From NCBI GenBank assembly GCA_002342785.1, contig DDQV01000139.1, positions 1 to 46,792 of the forward strand: 46,792 nucleotides of DNA. Direction: 5' to 3'. The notes under the pieces are model-generated. The model saw nothing but the letters and a program-made list of their open reading frames with translations, searched no databases and was not told the DNA's origin. The position numbers were made by a program, and so were the translations under genes. This DNA comes from Fusobacteriaceae bacterium UBA2433 (GTDB taxonomy: Bacteria; Fusobacteriota; Fusobacteriia; Fusobacteriales; Fusobacteriaceae). This document shows positions 24,052 through 32,093 of this stretch, one piece after another. Each line of letters opens with the position of its first letter. Within the stretch, counting starts at the first letter, position 1.

Positions 24052-24864
24052 TTAGAATTTCATTGTAGTTTCTATACCAAATTCAGTAGAGATTCTGTCA
24101 AATGAATTTCCACTAGTTTTATCAATTCTTGTATAATCAACATATTGAGCATATGGAGTTACTACGAATCCTTCAGCTACGTCGAAAGATTTGTCTACTC
24201 TAAATTGAACATATACAGATTCATCAGTTGCAGCTGTAGTAATTAAGTTGTATCCTTCATATCCTAACTCAGGTTTAAGATTAATACCATAGAAAGGAAT
24301 TGTTTTAGAAATATAGATCTCTAAGTCAGTATCCCAAGTTTCTAATCCATCTTTATCAAAGTAGTTATAAGATTCAAACCATATATCTGTTCCTAATGGT
24401 CCTGTTGCTCCAAACGCAACGTCTAATTGTAAATAGTCATCATCTATACCATTGTCATAGTTATACGAAGGTGCGATATAGTAGTTATCTTTTGCAAATT
24501 CAAATCTAAGGTCGTTTGCTAACCATGCTTCTTCTTCACCATCTACATCATAATCATAATCAAGTTCATATGAAACTGTTAATTTATGATCTAATACTTC
24601 TTGAGGTACTGCATATTCTAATCTCCAATCTGAATCAACATATTTTCCTCTATCTGAACCAGCATATTCAGTATCTAAATCTAAGTCAAATGCAAACTTA
24701 ATATTTTCTGCTATATCAGTACTACCATTAGCGATAGTATATTCAATTTTATCTGTTCCATTTTTAGCATCAATTACTCTAATTTCTGAGTTAACTTTTG
24801 TAGCTCCAAATGCAGTTGTTCCTAGAACACATAATGCTCCTACTAATAATAATGTTTTTTTCAT
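24052..24864 (-). CDS. Outer-membrane beta-barrel (porin-like) protein
   Basis: 270 residues with a clear signal peptide (MKKTLLLVGALCVLGTTAFG, cut near AFG-A). The mature part alternates hydrophobic and polar residues with many aromatic girdle residues (for example YNYDNGIDDDYLQLDVAFG, then WFESYNYFD). It ends in Phe (TEFGIETTMKF), the C-terminal signal recognised by the BAM complex. About ten to twelve strands are plausible. The acidic, Asp/Tyr-rich loops resemble small fusobacterial outer-membrane proteins, but I do not recognise a named family. It has its own promoter and terminator, AGGAGG precedes the ATG, and the codon choice is regular, as expected for an abundant protein. The pore substrate is unknown. 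Confidence 0.8.
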   Translation of the reverse strand: MKKTLLLVGALCVLGTTAFGATKVNSEIRVIDAKNGTDKIEYTIANGSTDIAENIKFAFDLDLDTEYAGSDRGKYVDSDWRLEYAVPQEVLDHKLTVSYELDYDYDVDGEEEAWLANDLRFEFAKDNYYIAPSYNYDNGIDDDYLQLDVAFGATGPLGTDIWFESYNYFDKDGLETWDTDLEIYISKTIPFYGINLKPELGYEGYNLITTAATDESVYVQFRVDKSFDVAEGFVVTPYAQYVDYTRIDKTSGNSFDRISTEFGIETTMKF

Positions 24865-24958
24865 GTTTTCTTCCTCCTAAAATAATTTTAAATTTGTTTT
24901 TTTTAGTTTCCCTTTAAATTCTTTCTGGTTGAAAATTGTTTTCCTTTGTTCTGCTATT

Positions 24959-24987
24959 AGTGTAGTTTAGTACGAGATAATAGTCAA
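24959..24987 (-). promoter_or_regulatory. Candidate promoter of the porin-like gene
   Basis: On the minus strand TTGACT (24987-24982), 17 bases, TACACT (24964-24959). The start would lie about 90 bases upstream of the ATG, giving a leader that could carry post-transcriptional control. Confidence 0.6.
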
Positions 24988-25071
24988 TAGTCCTTTTTTT
25001 TATTGAGTTCAAACGAGAATATTAATTCTAATATAATTATAGAAAAAATAATGATAATAAGTTTTAAAAAA

Positions 25072-25113
25072 AGTTTAACATTAAAAATTAATAATTTTTA
25101 ATGTTAGTTTAAC
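25072..25113. repeat. 29-bp near-perfect palindrome flanked by AGTTTAAC direct repeats
   Basis: AACATTAAAAATTA (25077-25090) and TAATTTTTAATGTT (25092-25105) are perfect 14-bp arms around one base. AGTTTAAC occurs on both sides (25072-25079 and 25106-25113). It lies midway between the divergent porin and miaA promoters. The rest of 24865-25390 is AT-rich with nothing recognised. Operator, cruciform or transposon scar are all possible. Confidence 0.7.
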
Positions 25114-25276
25114 GTACAAAATAAAGATTCATAACCGAACGATAAGCTTTATTTAAAAACATAATCTCAAAAAAAATCAAATATCGGAACTAATGTATAT
25201 AATTTTGATTTTTTATTGAATACTAACATACTAAAAAAATAATATTTTTTACTTAATTAACAATAAAAGGTTTTTC

Positions 25277-25304
25277 TTACTGAACTCCTATCATATGATA
25301 TAAT
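25277..25304 (+). promoter_or_regulatory. miaA promoter with extended -10
   Basis: TTACTG (25277-25282), 16 bases, then TATAAT (25299-25304) preceded by TGA, giving TGATATAAT. The leader to miaA is about 80 bases. Confidence 0.65.
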
Positions 25305-25390
25305 ATATAAAATACAAAGGTTAAAATTTTAATTATATGAAATAATTAAAGAAGTAAGATAAATATATAATAGAATGGAGGTTAATTATT

Positions 25391-26284
25391 ATGAAAGGTA
25401 TTGTAATCTTGGGTCCTACTGCTGTAGGAAAAACAAGTTTATCTATAAAATTAGCAAAAAAATTAAATACAGAAATTATCTCAGCAGATTCAGCTCAAGT
25501 ATATACTGGGATGGATATAGGCACAGCAAAGGTAGAATTAGATGAAGCTCAAGGAGTTTTCCATCATATGATCGACATAGTAGAACCTATAAATAAATAT
25601 AATGTAGGAGAATATCAAAGAAAAGTAAATACTATATTAAAGAATTTTGAAAAAAATAAAAAGAATCCCATATTAGTAGGAGGCACCGGTTTATATATTA
25701 ATTCTGTTACCAATGGTTTAGCAGAACTACCTCAATCAGAACCCAATCTTAGAGAAAAACTTTGTAGTAAAAAAACAGAAGAACTATATGAAGAATTAAA
25801 AAAAATTGATCCTTCTTCGGCAGATGATATTCATCCTAATAACAAACGAAGGGTAGAAAGAGCTCTTGAAGTTTTTTATCTTACAGGGGAAAAATTTTCT
25901 ATTATTAGCAAAAGAAATATCAAAAGAAATAATTTTGAATTTATTAAGATAGGTTTAGAAAGGGATAGAAATAATTTATATGAGAGGATAAATTTAAGAG
26001 TTGATATTATGGTAGAGGGTGGACTCATAGAGGAGGTTAAAAACCTCTATAATATCTATGGGGAAAATTTGAAAAAGATTAATGTTATAGGGTATAGTGA
26101 AATTATAGATTATTTAAAGGAACAAATAACTTTAGAAGAAGCTATATTTCAAATCAAACAAAATTCCCGTAGATATGCCAAAAGGCAATTTACATGGTTT
26201 AAAAATGACCCTGACGTTATTTGGTTTGATGTAGAAAAAATAAGTGAAGAAGAGATCTTAGAAGAAATATTAAAATTGATATAA
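25391..26284 (+). CDS. miaA: tRNA dimethylallyltransferase
   Basis: Transfers the dimethylallyl group to A37 of tRNAs that read codons starting with U. The P-loop ILGPTAVGKTSLS is at residues 6-18, followed by EIISADSAQVYTGMDIGTAK, HHMIDIV, GGTGLYIN, HPNNKRRVERALEV and the C-terminal VIGYSEI ... QNSRRYAKRQFTWF, all family hallmarks in order. 297 residues is slightly short of the E. coli enzyme but normal for low-GC bacteria. GGAGG precedes the ATG. It uses DMAPP made by the MEP pathway represented here by ispG. No strong terminator was seen after it. Confidence 0.97.
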   Translation: MKGIVILGPTAVGKTSLSIKLAKKLNTEIISADSAQVYTGMDIGTAKVELDEAQGVFHHMIDIVEPINKYNVGEYQRKVNTILKNFEKNKKNPILVGGTGLYINSVTNGLAELPQSEPNLREKLCSKKTEELYEELKKIDPSSADDIHPNNKRRVERALEVFYLTGEKFSIISKRNIKRNNFEFIKIGLERDRNNLYERINLRVDIMVEGGLIEEVKNLYNIYGENLKKINVIGYSEIIDYLKEQITLEEAIFQIKQNSRRYAKRQFTWFKNDPDVIWFDVEKISEEEILEEILKLI

Positions 26285-26457
26285 CTATTATGTTTTTTTA
26301 CACTTTTTTTCTATATAATAGATGAAAAAACAGGCATTTATATTTAAAACTTTAGATATATTTAAGTCTTTTAATTTTTATCGATTTATAGATAAACTTC
26401 TAAGTAATAATTTATAGTAAAACCATCTAAAAAAAGATTATAAACCACACTAGTTAG

Positions 26458-26486
26458 TTGATATTTTATTTTTAGTGTGTTATCAT
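26458..26486 (+). promoter_or_regulatory. Promoter of the lipoprotein/partner-switch operon
   Basis: TTGATA (26458-26463), exactly 17 bases, TATCAT (26481-26486), with TGT just before the -10 as an extended element. The start would be near 26493, about 22 bases before the lipoprotein ATG. Confidence 0.8.
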
Positions 26487-26514
26487 TATAGTGACGATAT
26501 TATAGGAGGATAAG

Positions 26515-27033
26515 ATGCTAAAAAAATTAAGTTTAATTCTTATTTTACTGCTTCTAGTAGGATGTTCTAATACACCCTTAAAAAACAGTTCATTCTCTTC
26601 CGAAAAACAGTTATTAGAACAAAAAATTAATAACTGGGAATTAGACGAAGCTAGAGTTTTATTTTCTCAAATAAAGCCAACTCTAAGTCTTAAAAAATCA
26701 GATGAATATGAAACTTTAATATCAGAGAGAGAGCAAGGGTATAAGAACCTTGAAAAATTAATTAACATATTAAAGATAGCTTTTTCTAAAAACCAAATTT
26801 TTATTATTGAACGATACACCGACATGGGAATAAAAAATAAAATAAAATTAAATGAACTAAAAAAACTAGATTTGAGTAAAGGACATATATATACTAATGC
26901 TCCTAAATTCAATAAAAATAAAGCTGAAGTTTTAGCTCTTATTAATTTTTTTGATGAAAGCCTCTATCTAGATATCGTATTTAATTTTAAAGATGGTCAA
27001 TGGAAAATAATAAACTTTAATGAAAGAGGGTGA
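26515..27033 (+). CDS. Lipoprotein of unknown function
   Basis: 172 residues beginning with a lipoprotein signal (MLKKLSLILILLLLVGC, lipobox LVG-C). The mature part is lysine- and glutamate-rich, mainly helical up to about residue 110, and then ends with strands in a VLALINFFDESLYLDIVFNFKDGQWKI phrase that resembles NTF2-like or DUF4878-type tails. I do not recognise a family with confidence. It has a good promoter and AGGAGG. It is the first gene of an operon with an RsbW-like and an RsbV-like gene, so it could be an envelope-side component of that switch, but this rests on context only. Confidence 0.75.
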   Translation: MLKKLSLILILLLLVGCSNTPLKNSSFSSEKQLLEQKINNWELDEARVLFSQIKPTLSLKKSDEYETLISEREQGYKNLEKLINILKIAFSKNQIFIIERYTDMGIKNKIKLNELKKLDLSKGHIYTNAPKFNKNKAEVLALINFFDESLYLDIVFNFKDGQWKIINFNERG

Positions 27034-27037
27034 AATA

Positions 27038-27436
27038 TTGCAAGGCGAAGGAATCAAAATAATTGTTCCATCTTCTTTAAAAAATCTTTCTTTAATTCGA
27101 GCTCTTGTAAAAACATATTTAATCACAGAATCTGTATCTAATAAAGATATCTTAAGACTTCTGACTGTTATAGACGAACTAGCAACCAATGCAATTGAAC
27201 ATGGATACAATTATCATTGTGGGGATATTTCCATATTTATGATAAAGGAAGGTAACTTTGTGAAAATCACTGTGGAAGATTTTGGTGCTGGATTTAACAG
27301 ATTAAAAAAAAGCAAGTCTGAAGGAGGCATGGGATTAAATATAGTAAGAGGTCTCGTAGATAATTTAGAGATTAAATCTAAGAAAATTGGAACAAAATTT
27401 GAAATATTAAAAGAAATTGAGGAGGAAACAAAATAA
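27038..27436 (+). CDS. RsbW-like anti-sigma / serine kinase family ATPase
   Basis: 132-residue GHKL-type ATPase of the RsbW/SpoIIAB group. The N box is DELATNAIEHGY (E47, N51), the G1 box EDFGAGF (D81), and the G2 box GGMGLNIV (G96-G99). No histidine-kinase dimerisation domain is present. I start it at TTG 27038, seven bases after AGAGGG and just past the lipoprotein stop. An in-frame ATG at 27020 lies inside the lipoprotein gene and before the ribosome-binding site. It overlaps the STAS gene by one base (TAATG). By family it would bind a sigma factor or another target and phosphorylate the STAS partner. No sigma factor is encoded in the window. Confidence 0.85.
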   Translation: MQGEGIKIIVPSSLKNLSLIRALVKTYLITESVSNKDILRLLTVIDELATNAIEHGYNYHCGDISIFMIKEGNFVKITVEDFGAGFNRLKKSKSEGGMGLNIVRGLVDNLEIKSKKIGTKFEILKEIEEETK

Positions 27437-27780
27437 TGAACTCTAATTTTGAATTAATCGAAAAGGACATTAATGGTATAAAAGTAATTAAAATCACAGG
27501 TGAACTTGATGCTATGGTCGCTCCTAAACTAAAGGAAAGACTAGTTAAATTAGTTGAAAATGAAACTTATAACTTCATAATTAATTGTGAAGAACTAAGT
27601 CACATTAATAGTTTGGCTATGGGAATTTTAAGAGGTAAGCTAAGAGAAGTTAAAAGGTATGATGGTGATATTAAACTATCAAACTTAAATGATCATATTA
27701 AAACAATTTTTGAGATGGTCGGGTTAGATGAGATATTTGAAATTTATGCTACTGAAGAGGAAGCTTTAGCTAAATTTTAA
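27436..27780 (+). CDS. STAS-domain anti-sigma factor antagonist (RsbV/SpoIIAA-like)
   Basis: 114-residue STAS protein, the usual partner of RsbW-type kinases. The phosphorylation loop reads LSHINSLAMGIL, with Ser59 at the expected site. The usual D-S-S/T-G is replaced by N-S-L-A, so only one phosphorylatable residue remains and the Asp is gone. The N-terminal strand ITGELDAMVAPKL is typical. Translationally coupled to the kinase gene. A SpoIIE-type phosphatase, which in other systems removes this phosphate, is encoded about 8.4 kb away at 17846. A functional link is inference. Confidence 0.88.
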   Translation: MNSNFELIEKDINGIKVIKITGELDAMVAPKLKERLVKLVENETYNFIINCEELSHINSLAMGILRGKLREVKRYDGDIKLSNLNDHIKTIFEMVGLDEIFEIYATEEEALAKF

Positions 27781-27822
27781 TCGATATCCCAAAATATTAT
27801 TTTTTAAAAGGGGATTTACAAT

Positions 27823-29388
27823 ATGAATATAATTATTATAATAGCAGCAATTATAGTTGCAGCAGGGATATTTTCTTCTGTATTTTATAAAAAATCTGTT
27901 ATAGATAAAAAGATCGAAGATCTAAATAATCTAGAAAACAGTATTGAACAAGCAAAAGTCAAAGCAGAAAAAATTGAAAAAAGAGCTACCTTTGATGCAG
28001 AGACAAAAGCTAAAGAGATAACTATAAAAGCTAAAGAAGTTGCATACAAAATTAAAGAAGATGCAGAAAAAGAGATTAAATTATCAAAAAATGAAATAAC
28101 TCAAAAAGAAAATAGACTTATTAAAAGAGAGGAATCTCTAGATAATAAACTTGATAGAATTGAATCTAAAACTATAGAGATAAATAATTATGAAAAAAAA
28201 TTAAATCTTAAAGAAAACGAGATCGAAGAATTAAAACAAAAACAAGAATTAGAATTAGAAAAGATCTCCGAACTATCTAAAGAAGATGCCAAAAATATCT
28301 TATTAGATAAATTAAAAGATGATCTTGTCCATGATTCTGCTGTTATGATCAGAAGTTTTGAACATAAATTAGAGGAAGAAAAAGATAGAATGACTCAAAG
28401 AATCCTTTCCACTGCTATTGGTAAAGCTTCTGCTGAATTTGTTTCAGATGCAACTGTATCTGTCGTACAACTACCAAATGATGAGATGAAAGGTAGAATA
28501 ATTGGTCGTGAAGGTAGAAATATTAGAACTATTGAATCTTTAACTGGAGTGGATGTAATTATTGATGATACACCAGAAGCAGTAGTTTTATCATGTTTTG
28601 ACGGTGTAAAAAGAGAAATTGCTAGGAGTGCATTGGAAAAATTAGTAAATGATGGAAGAATCCATCCTACTAAGATTGAAGAAGCTATAAAAAAAGCAAC
28701 TAAAGAAGTGGATAAAGGAATCCGTGAAGCTGGGGAACAAGCTTTATTTGAACTTGGTATTACAGGAGTACATCCTGAAGTAACAAAAGTTTTAGGTAGT
28801 TTAAAATTTAGAACTAGTTATGGTCAAAATGTTTTAACTCATTCTATCGAAGTAGGTCATTTAGCGGCTACGTTAGCTGCAGAGATTGGAGCAAATGTAA
28901 AACTAGCTAAAAGATCTGGATTATTCCATGATATCGGTAAAGTTTTAACTCATGAAACTGAAACTTCTCATGGTTTATTAGGTGCAGAATTTTTAAGAAA
29001 ATTTGGAGAAAAAGACCTTGTAGCAAATGGTGCAGAATCACATCATCATGAAGTTGAATTTAAATGTATCGAATCTGTTTTAGTCCAAGCTGCAGATGCT
29101 ATCTCAGCATCTAGACCTGGAGCAAGACGTGAAACATTAAATACATATATTAAAAGATTAGAGGAATTAGAAGCTATTGCAAGTTCTTTTGAAGGTGTAG
29201 AATCATCTTATGCTATCCAAGCTGGTAGAGAGATGAGAATAATCATCAATCCAGAAATTATCAGTGATGATAAGACAACGATCTTATCTCGTGATATTGC
29301 TAAAAAAATAGAAGAAACTATGCAATATCCTGGTCAGATTAAAGTAACTGTAGTTAGAGAAACTAGATCTGTAGAATATGCAAAATAA
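27823..29388 (+). CDS. rny: Ribonuclease Y
   Basis: Membrane-anchored endoribonuclease that starts decay of many mRNAs in low-GC bacteria. The N-terminal helix (residues 2-20) anchors it. Residues about 30-200 form a long charged coiled coil. The KH domain contains GRIIGREGRNIRTIE, and the HD domain has HSIEVGHLAATLAAEIG ... RSGLFHDIGK with the His-Asp metal pair. 521 residues is full length. It starts 42 bases after the STAS gene, with AAGGGG upstream, and ends at a strong terminator, so it may be read from the lipoprotein promoter as well. ymdB follows, as in Bacillus. Confidence 0.97.
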   Translation: MNIIIIIAAIIVAAGIFSSVFYKKSVIDKKIEDLNNLENSIEQAKVKAEKIEKRATFDAETKAKEITIKAKEVAYKIKEDAEKEIKLSKNEITQKENRLIKREESLDNKLDRIESKTIEINNYEKKLNLKENEIEELKQKQELELEKISELSKEDAKNILLDKLKDDLVHDSAVMIRSFEHKLEEEKDRMTQRILSTAIGKASAEFVSDATVSVVQLPNDEMKGRIIGREGRNIRTIESLTGVDVIIDDTPEAVVLSCFDGVKREIARSALEKLVNDGRIHPTKIEEAIKKATKEVDKGIREAGEQALFELGITGVHPEVTKVLGSLKFRTSYGQNVLTHSIEVGHLAATLAAEIGANVKLAKRSGLFHDIGKVLTHETETSHGLLGAEFLRKFGEKDLVANGAESHHHEVEFKCIESVLVQAADAISASRPGARRETLNTYIKRLEELEAIASSFEGVESSYAIQAGREMRIIINPEIISDDKTTILSRDIAKKIEETMQYPGQIKVTVVRETRSVEYAK

Positions 29389-29400
29389 TAATAAACTAAA

Positions 29401-29427
29401 TGAGCTGATCATATCGGCTCATTTTTT
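29401..29427 (+). terminator. Intrinsic terminator of rny
   Basis: TGAGCTGAT-CAT-ATCGGCTCA forms a nine-pair stem with one G-U pair, followed by six T. It begins 12 bases after the rny stop. Confidence 0.9.
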
Positions 29428-29462
29428 ATGGCGGAATTATAGTATAAATTTTATTAATTATA

Positions 29463-29471
29463 TGATATAAT
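29463..29471 (+). promoter_or_regulatory. Extended -10 element upstream of ymdB
   Basis: TGATATAAT (TG at 29463-29464, TATAAT at 29466-29471) follows the rny terminator. No convincing -35 was found, as is usual for extended -10 promoters. The leader to ymdB would be about 90 bases. Confidence 0.55.
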
Positions 29472-29567
29472 TATACATTGTATAGTAAAAACTTTTTCTT
29501 TTTTTAAGTCATTTAAATTATTGATTATAAAAAAAGGATAATAAATTATAAAGAAAAGAGGAGTTAA

Positions 29568-30365
29568 ATGAAAGTTTTAATAATAGGAGATGTAGTTGGT
29601 AAACCAGGTAGAAGTGTTCTAACCGATTACTTAGAAAGAAAAAAAAATGAATATGATCTAGTAATTGTCAATGGTGAAAATGCCGCTGCAGGATTTGGAT
29701 TAACTGAAAAAATAGTTAAACAATTTTATCAGATTGGAGTAGATGCTATCACTTCTGGTAACCATATTTGGGATAAAAAAGAAATGGTAGAATATCTTAA
29801 AATAGATCATAAAGTTTTAAGACCATTAAATTATCCAAAGGGAGTCCCTGGAGTAGGTTGGAATATTTTTGAAACTTCTAATGGAGAAAAAGTTGGAGTT
29901 GTTTCTTTACAAGGTAGGATTTTTATGCCACCTATTGATTGCCCATTTCAAAGAATTACAGAAGTTTTAGATGAGATTAGAAAAAAAACAACAAATATTA
30001 TTGTAGATTTTCATGCTGAAGCTACATCTGAAAAGATGGCTATGGGGAGATTTCTCGATGGAAAAGTTTCAGTAGTCTTAGGAACTCATACTCATATTCA
30101 GACTTCTGATAATAAAATATTAGATGGTGGTACTGGATATATTACAGATATTGGAATGACTGGATCCCATGATGGAATAATTGGAATGACTTTAGATTCG
30201 GTTTTACCTAGATTTTTAACTTCCCTTCCAACTAAATTCGTTATTTGTGATGATAATGTAAGGGTAAATGGTATTGAGGTAGAATTGGATCCATATGGAA
30301 AATGTAGTGACGTTAAAAGAATAGATACATCTATAGAAGAGTTAGACTTTGCAGACTTTTTATAA
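29568..30365 (+). CDS. ymdB: YmdB-family metallophosphoesterase
   Basis: 265-residue calcineurin-like phosphoesterase of the YmdB family. In Bacillus subtilis YmdB hydrolyses 2',3'-cyclic nucleotides and affects biofilm and motility gene expression. Metal-binding motifs in order: IIGDVVGKPGR (D8), VNGENAAAGFG, TSGNHIWD, DFHAEATSEK and GTHTHIQT. The start has GAGGAG. It follows rny, its usual neighbour, but here a terminator and a new promoter lie between them, so the two can be expressed separately. It is the first of a four-gene set with surE, prmA and yqeH. Confidence 0.94.
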   Translation: MKVLIIGDVVGKPGRSVLTDYLERKKNEYDLVIVNGENAAAGFGLTEKIVKQFYQIGVDAITSGNHIWDKKEMVEYLKIDHKVLRPLNYPKGVPGVGWNIFETSNGEKVGVVSLQGRIFMPPIDCPFQRITEVLDEIRKKTTNIIVDFHAEATSEKMAMGRFLDGKVSVVLGTHTHIQTSDNKILDGGTGYITDIGMTGSHDGIIGMTLDSVLPRFLTSLPTKFVICDDNVRVNGIEVELDPYGKCSDVKRIDTSIEELDFADFL

Positions 30366-30377
30366 GGAGTAGAATTT

Positions 30378-31166
30378 ATGAATATATTAATTTCAAATGA
30401 TGACGGTATCTATGCTGAAGGAATTAAAGTTTTAGTTAAACACCTTCAAGATGCTGGACATACAACATATGTAGTAGCCCCTTTAGAAGAGCAAAGTGGT
30501 ACTGGACATGGAATCACTCTCCACCAACCTTTAAGAGTAAGAGAGGTCTACAGGGATAATTTTCTCTTTGGTCACTCTGTTTCTGGAAAACCAGCCGATA
30601 CTGTAAAGGTTGCATTATCTCACCTCTACGATGAAAAGAATATCGATTTCGTTATTTCAGGAATAAATCGTGGAGCCAATCTAGGCACTGATCTATTTTA
30701 TTCTGGTACTTTTGCTGCGGCCTCTGAGGGAACACTTTGGAAAAAAAATGCAATTGCTTTATCTCTTATTGTAGACGGAGATGATCTATATTTTGAAAGT
30801 GCAGGAGAATTTATAGTAGATTATTTAAAAACAATACAAGATCTAAAATTTCCCATAGGAACTCTTTTAAATATAAATGTACCAAACCTTCCTATGGAAA
30901 GTATTAAAGGAATAAAATATACTAAGCAAAGTAATAGAAAATTCAAAGAAAAATTAATTGAAAGAAAAGATTCTCAAGGAAATAAATATTTTTGGTTAGG
31001 GGGACATCCTGTCAATGGTGATCATGTAGAAAATTCAGATCTAGATGCTATTGAAAATGGATATATTTCTATTACTCCAGTACAATTAAATTTATACGAT
31101 AATGAACTAGAGATATTGCTCAAAGAAAATAATAAAAAGGAGAAATATGAAATTAATAGAAGTTAG
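30378..31166 (+). CDS. surE: 5'/3'-nucleotidase SurE
   Basis: Metal-dependent survival-protein nucleotidase that dephosphorylates nucleoside monophosphates and short polyphosphates. The protein opens with ILISNDDGIYAEGI (metal-binding D8-D9), then APLEEQSGTGHGIT, SGKPADTVKVAL and ISGINRGANLGTDLFYSGTFAAASEG, all canonical for SurE. 262 residues is typical. It starts 12 bases after ymdB with AAGGAG. Its last 20 bases overlap prmA, whose ribosome-binding site lies in the surE C-terminal codons, so translation is coupled. Confidence 0.97.
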   Translation: MNILISNDDGIYAEGIKVLVKHLQDAGHTTYVVAPLEEQSGTGHGITLHQPLRVREVYRDNFLFGHSVSGKPADTVKVALSHLYDEKNIDFVISGINRGANLGTDLFYSGTFAAASEGTLWKKNAIALSLIVDGDDLYFESAGEFIVDYLKTIQDLKFPIGTLLNINVPNLPMESIKGIKYTKQSNRKFKEKLIERKDSQGNKYFWLGGHPVNGDHVENSDLDAIENGYISITPVQLNLYDNELEILLKENNKKEKYEINRS

Positions 31167-32073
31167 GTTAATATTTGAAGCTGATGAGCCTCAATATGTA
31201 AAAAAAGAAATAACAGATTTATTTTATGAATTTGGAGTTCAAGGACTTAAGATCGATGAACCTATGGAGAGAGATTCACTAGATTACTATAGAGATGAAA
31301 AAATATTTTTACAAAGAGATTATGCTGTGTCAGCATATTTTCCTATAAATTTATATGTCGAGAAAAAAAAATCTCTTATAATTAATACTTTTGAAGAAAA
31401 ATTTAAAGAAAGAGAGGACCTTATCTACTCATTAGATTTTTATGAATTAGATGAAGAAGATTATCAAAATTCTTGGAAAAAATATCTCTACCCTGAAAAA
31501 GTAAGTGAAAGATTTGTAGTAAAACCTACTTGGCGTGAATACGAAGCTGAAGAAGATGAAATTGTAATCGAACTAGATCCTGGAAGAGCTTTTGGAACAG
31601 GATCTCATCCAACTACTTCCCTTTGCATCAAGCAAATGGAAGAATATATCTGTGAGGGAAATTCTGTTATAGATGTAGGAACAGGATCTGGAATACTTAT
31701 GGTCGCTGCTTGCAAATTAAAAGCTAGTGAAGTCTGGGGTGTTGATATAGATCCTCTAGCTATTGAAGTCGCTAAAGAAAATCTAGAATTGAATAAAGTT
31801 TGTATGGATAATATAAAATTATTCAAGGGTAATCTAGTTAAAGTTGTAGAAGACAAAAAATTTGATGTAGTAGTAGCTAATATCTTAGCTGATGTAATCT
31901 TACTTTTACTAAACGATATGTCTACAGTTGTAAAAAAAGGTGGTCTTATGATTTTATCTGGAATAATTGAAGATAAAGCTAATGATGTAAAAAGAAAAAT
32001 TAATTCATTGAGATACGAAATTATCTCAGAAACAAAAGATAAAGAATGGGTAAGTTTTACTGCAAGAGCGTAA
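31147..32073 (+). CDS. prmA: Ribosomal protein L11 methyltransferase
   Basis: SAM-dependent enzyme that trimethylates ribosomal protein L11. The N-terminal substrate-recognition domain (residues 1-75) is followed by a linker and a methyltransferase domain with VIDVGTGSGIL (motif I), WGVDIDPLA and the family motif VVANILADV. 308 residues is normal. The start at 31147 has AAGGAG six bases upstream, inside surE. Followed after 20 bases by the yqeH-like gene. Confidence 0.95.
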   Translation: MKLIEVRLIFEADEPQYVKKEITDLFYEFGVQGLKIDEPMERDSLDYYRDEKIFLQRDYAVSAYFPINLYVEKKKSLIINTFEEKFKEREDLIYSLDFYELDEEDYQNSWKKYLYPEKVSERFVVKPTWREYEAEEDEIVIELDPGRAFGTGSHPTTSLCIKQMEEYICEGNSVIDVGTGSGILMVAACKLKASEVWGVDIDPLAIEVAKENLELNKVCMDNIKLFKGNLVKVVEDKKFDVVVANILADVILLLLNDMSTVVKKGGLMILSGIIEDKANDVKRKINSLRYEIISETKDKEWVSFTARA

Positions 32074-32093
32074 TAATAAACGGAGGTTTAATT

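Noticed and set aside
24516..24701. His/Leu-rich ORF antisense to the porin-like gene
   Set aside because: The His-rich string comes from reading Asp/Tyr/Glu codons of the porin backwards, and no start signals are present.
26322..26417. 31-codon ORF between miaA and the lipoprotein gene
   Set aside because: No Shine-Dalgarno sequence, and its ATG immediately follows a TATAAT-like string. Not distinguishable from chance.
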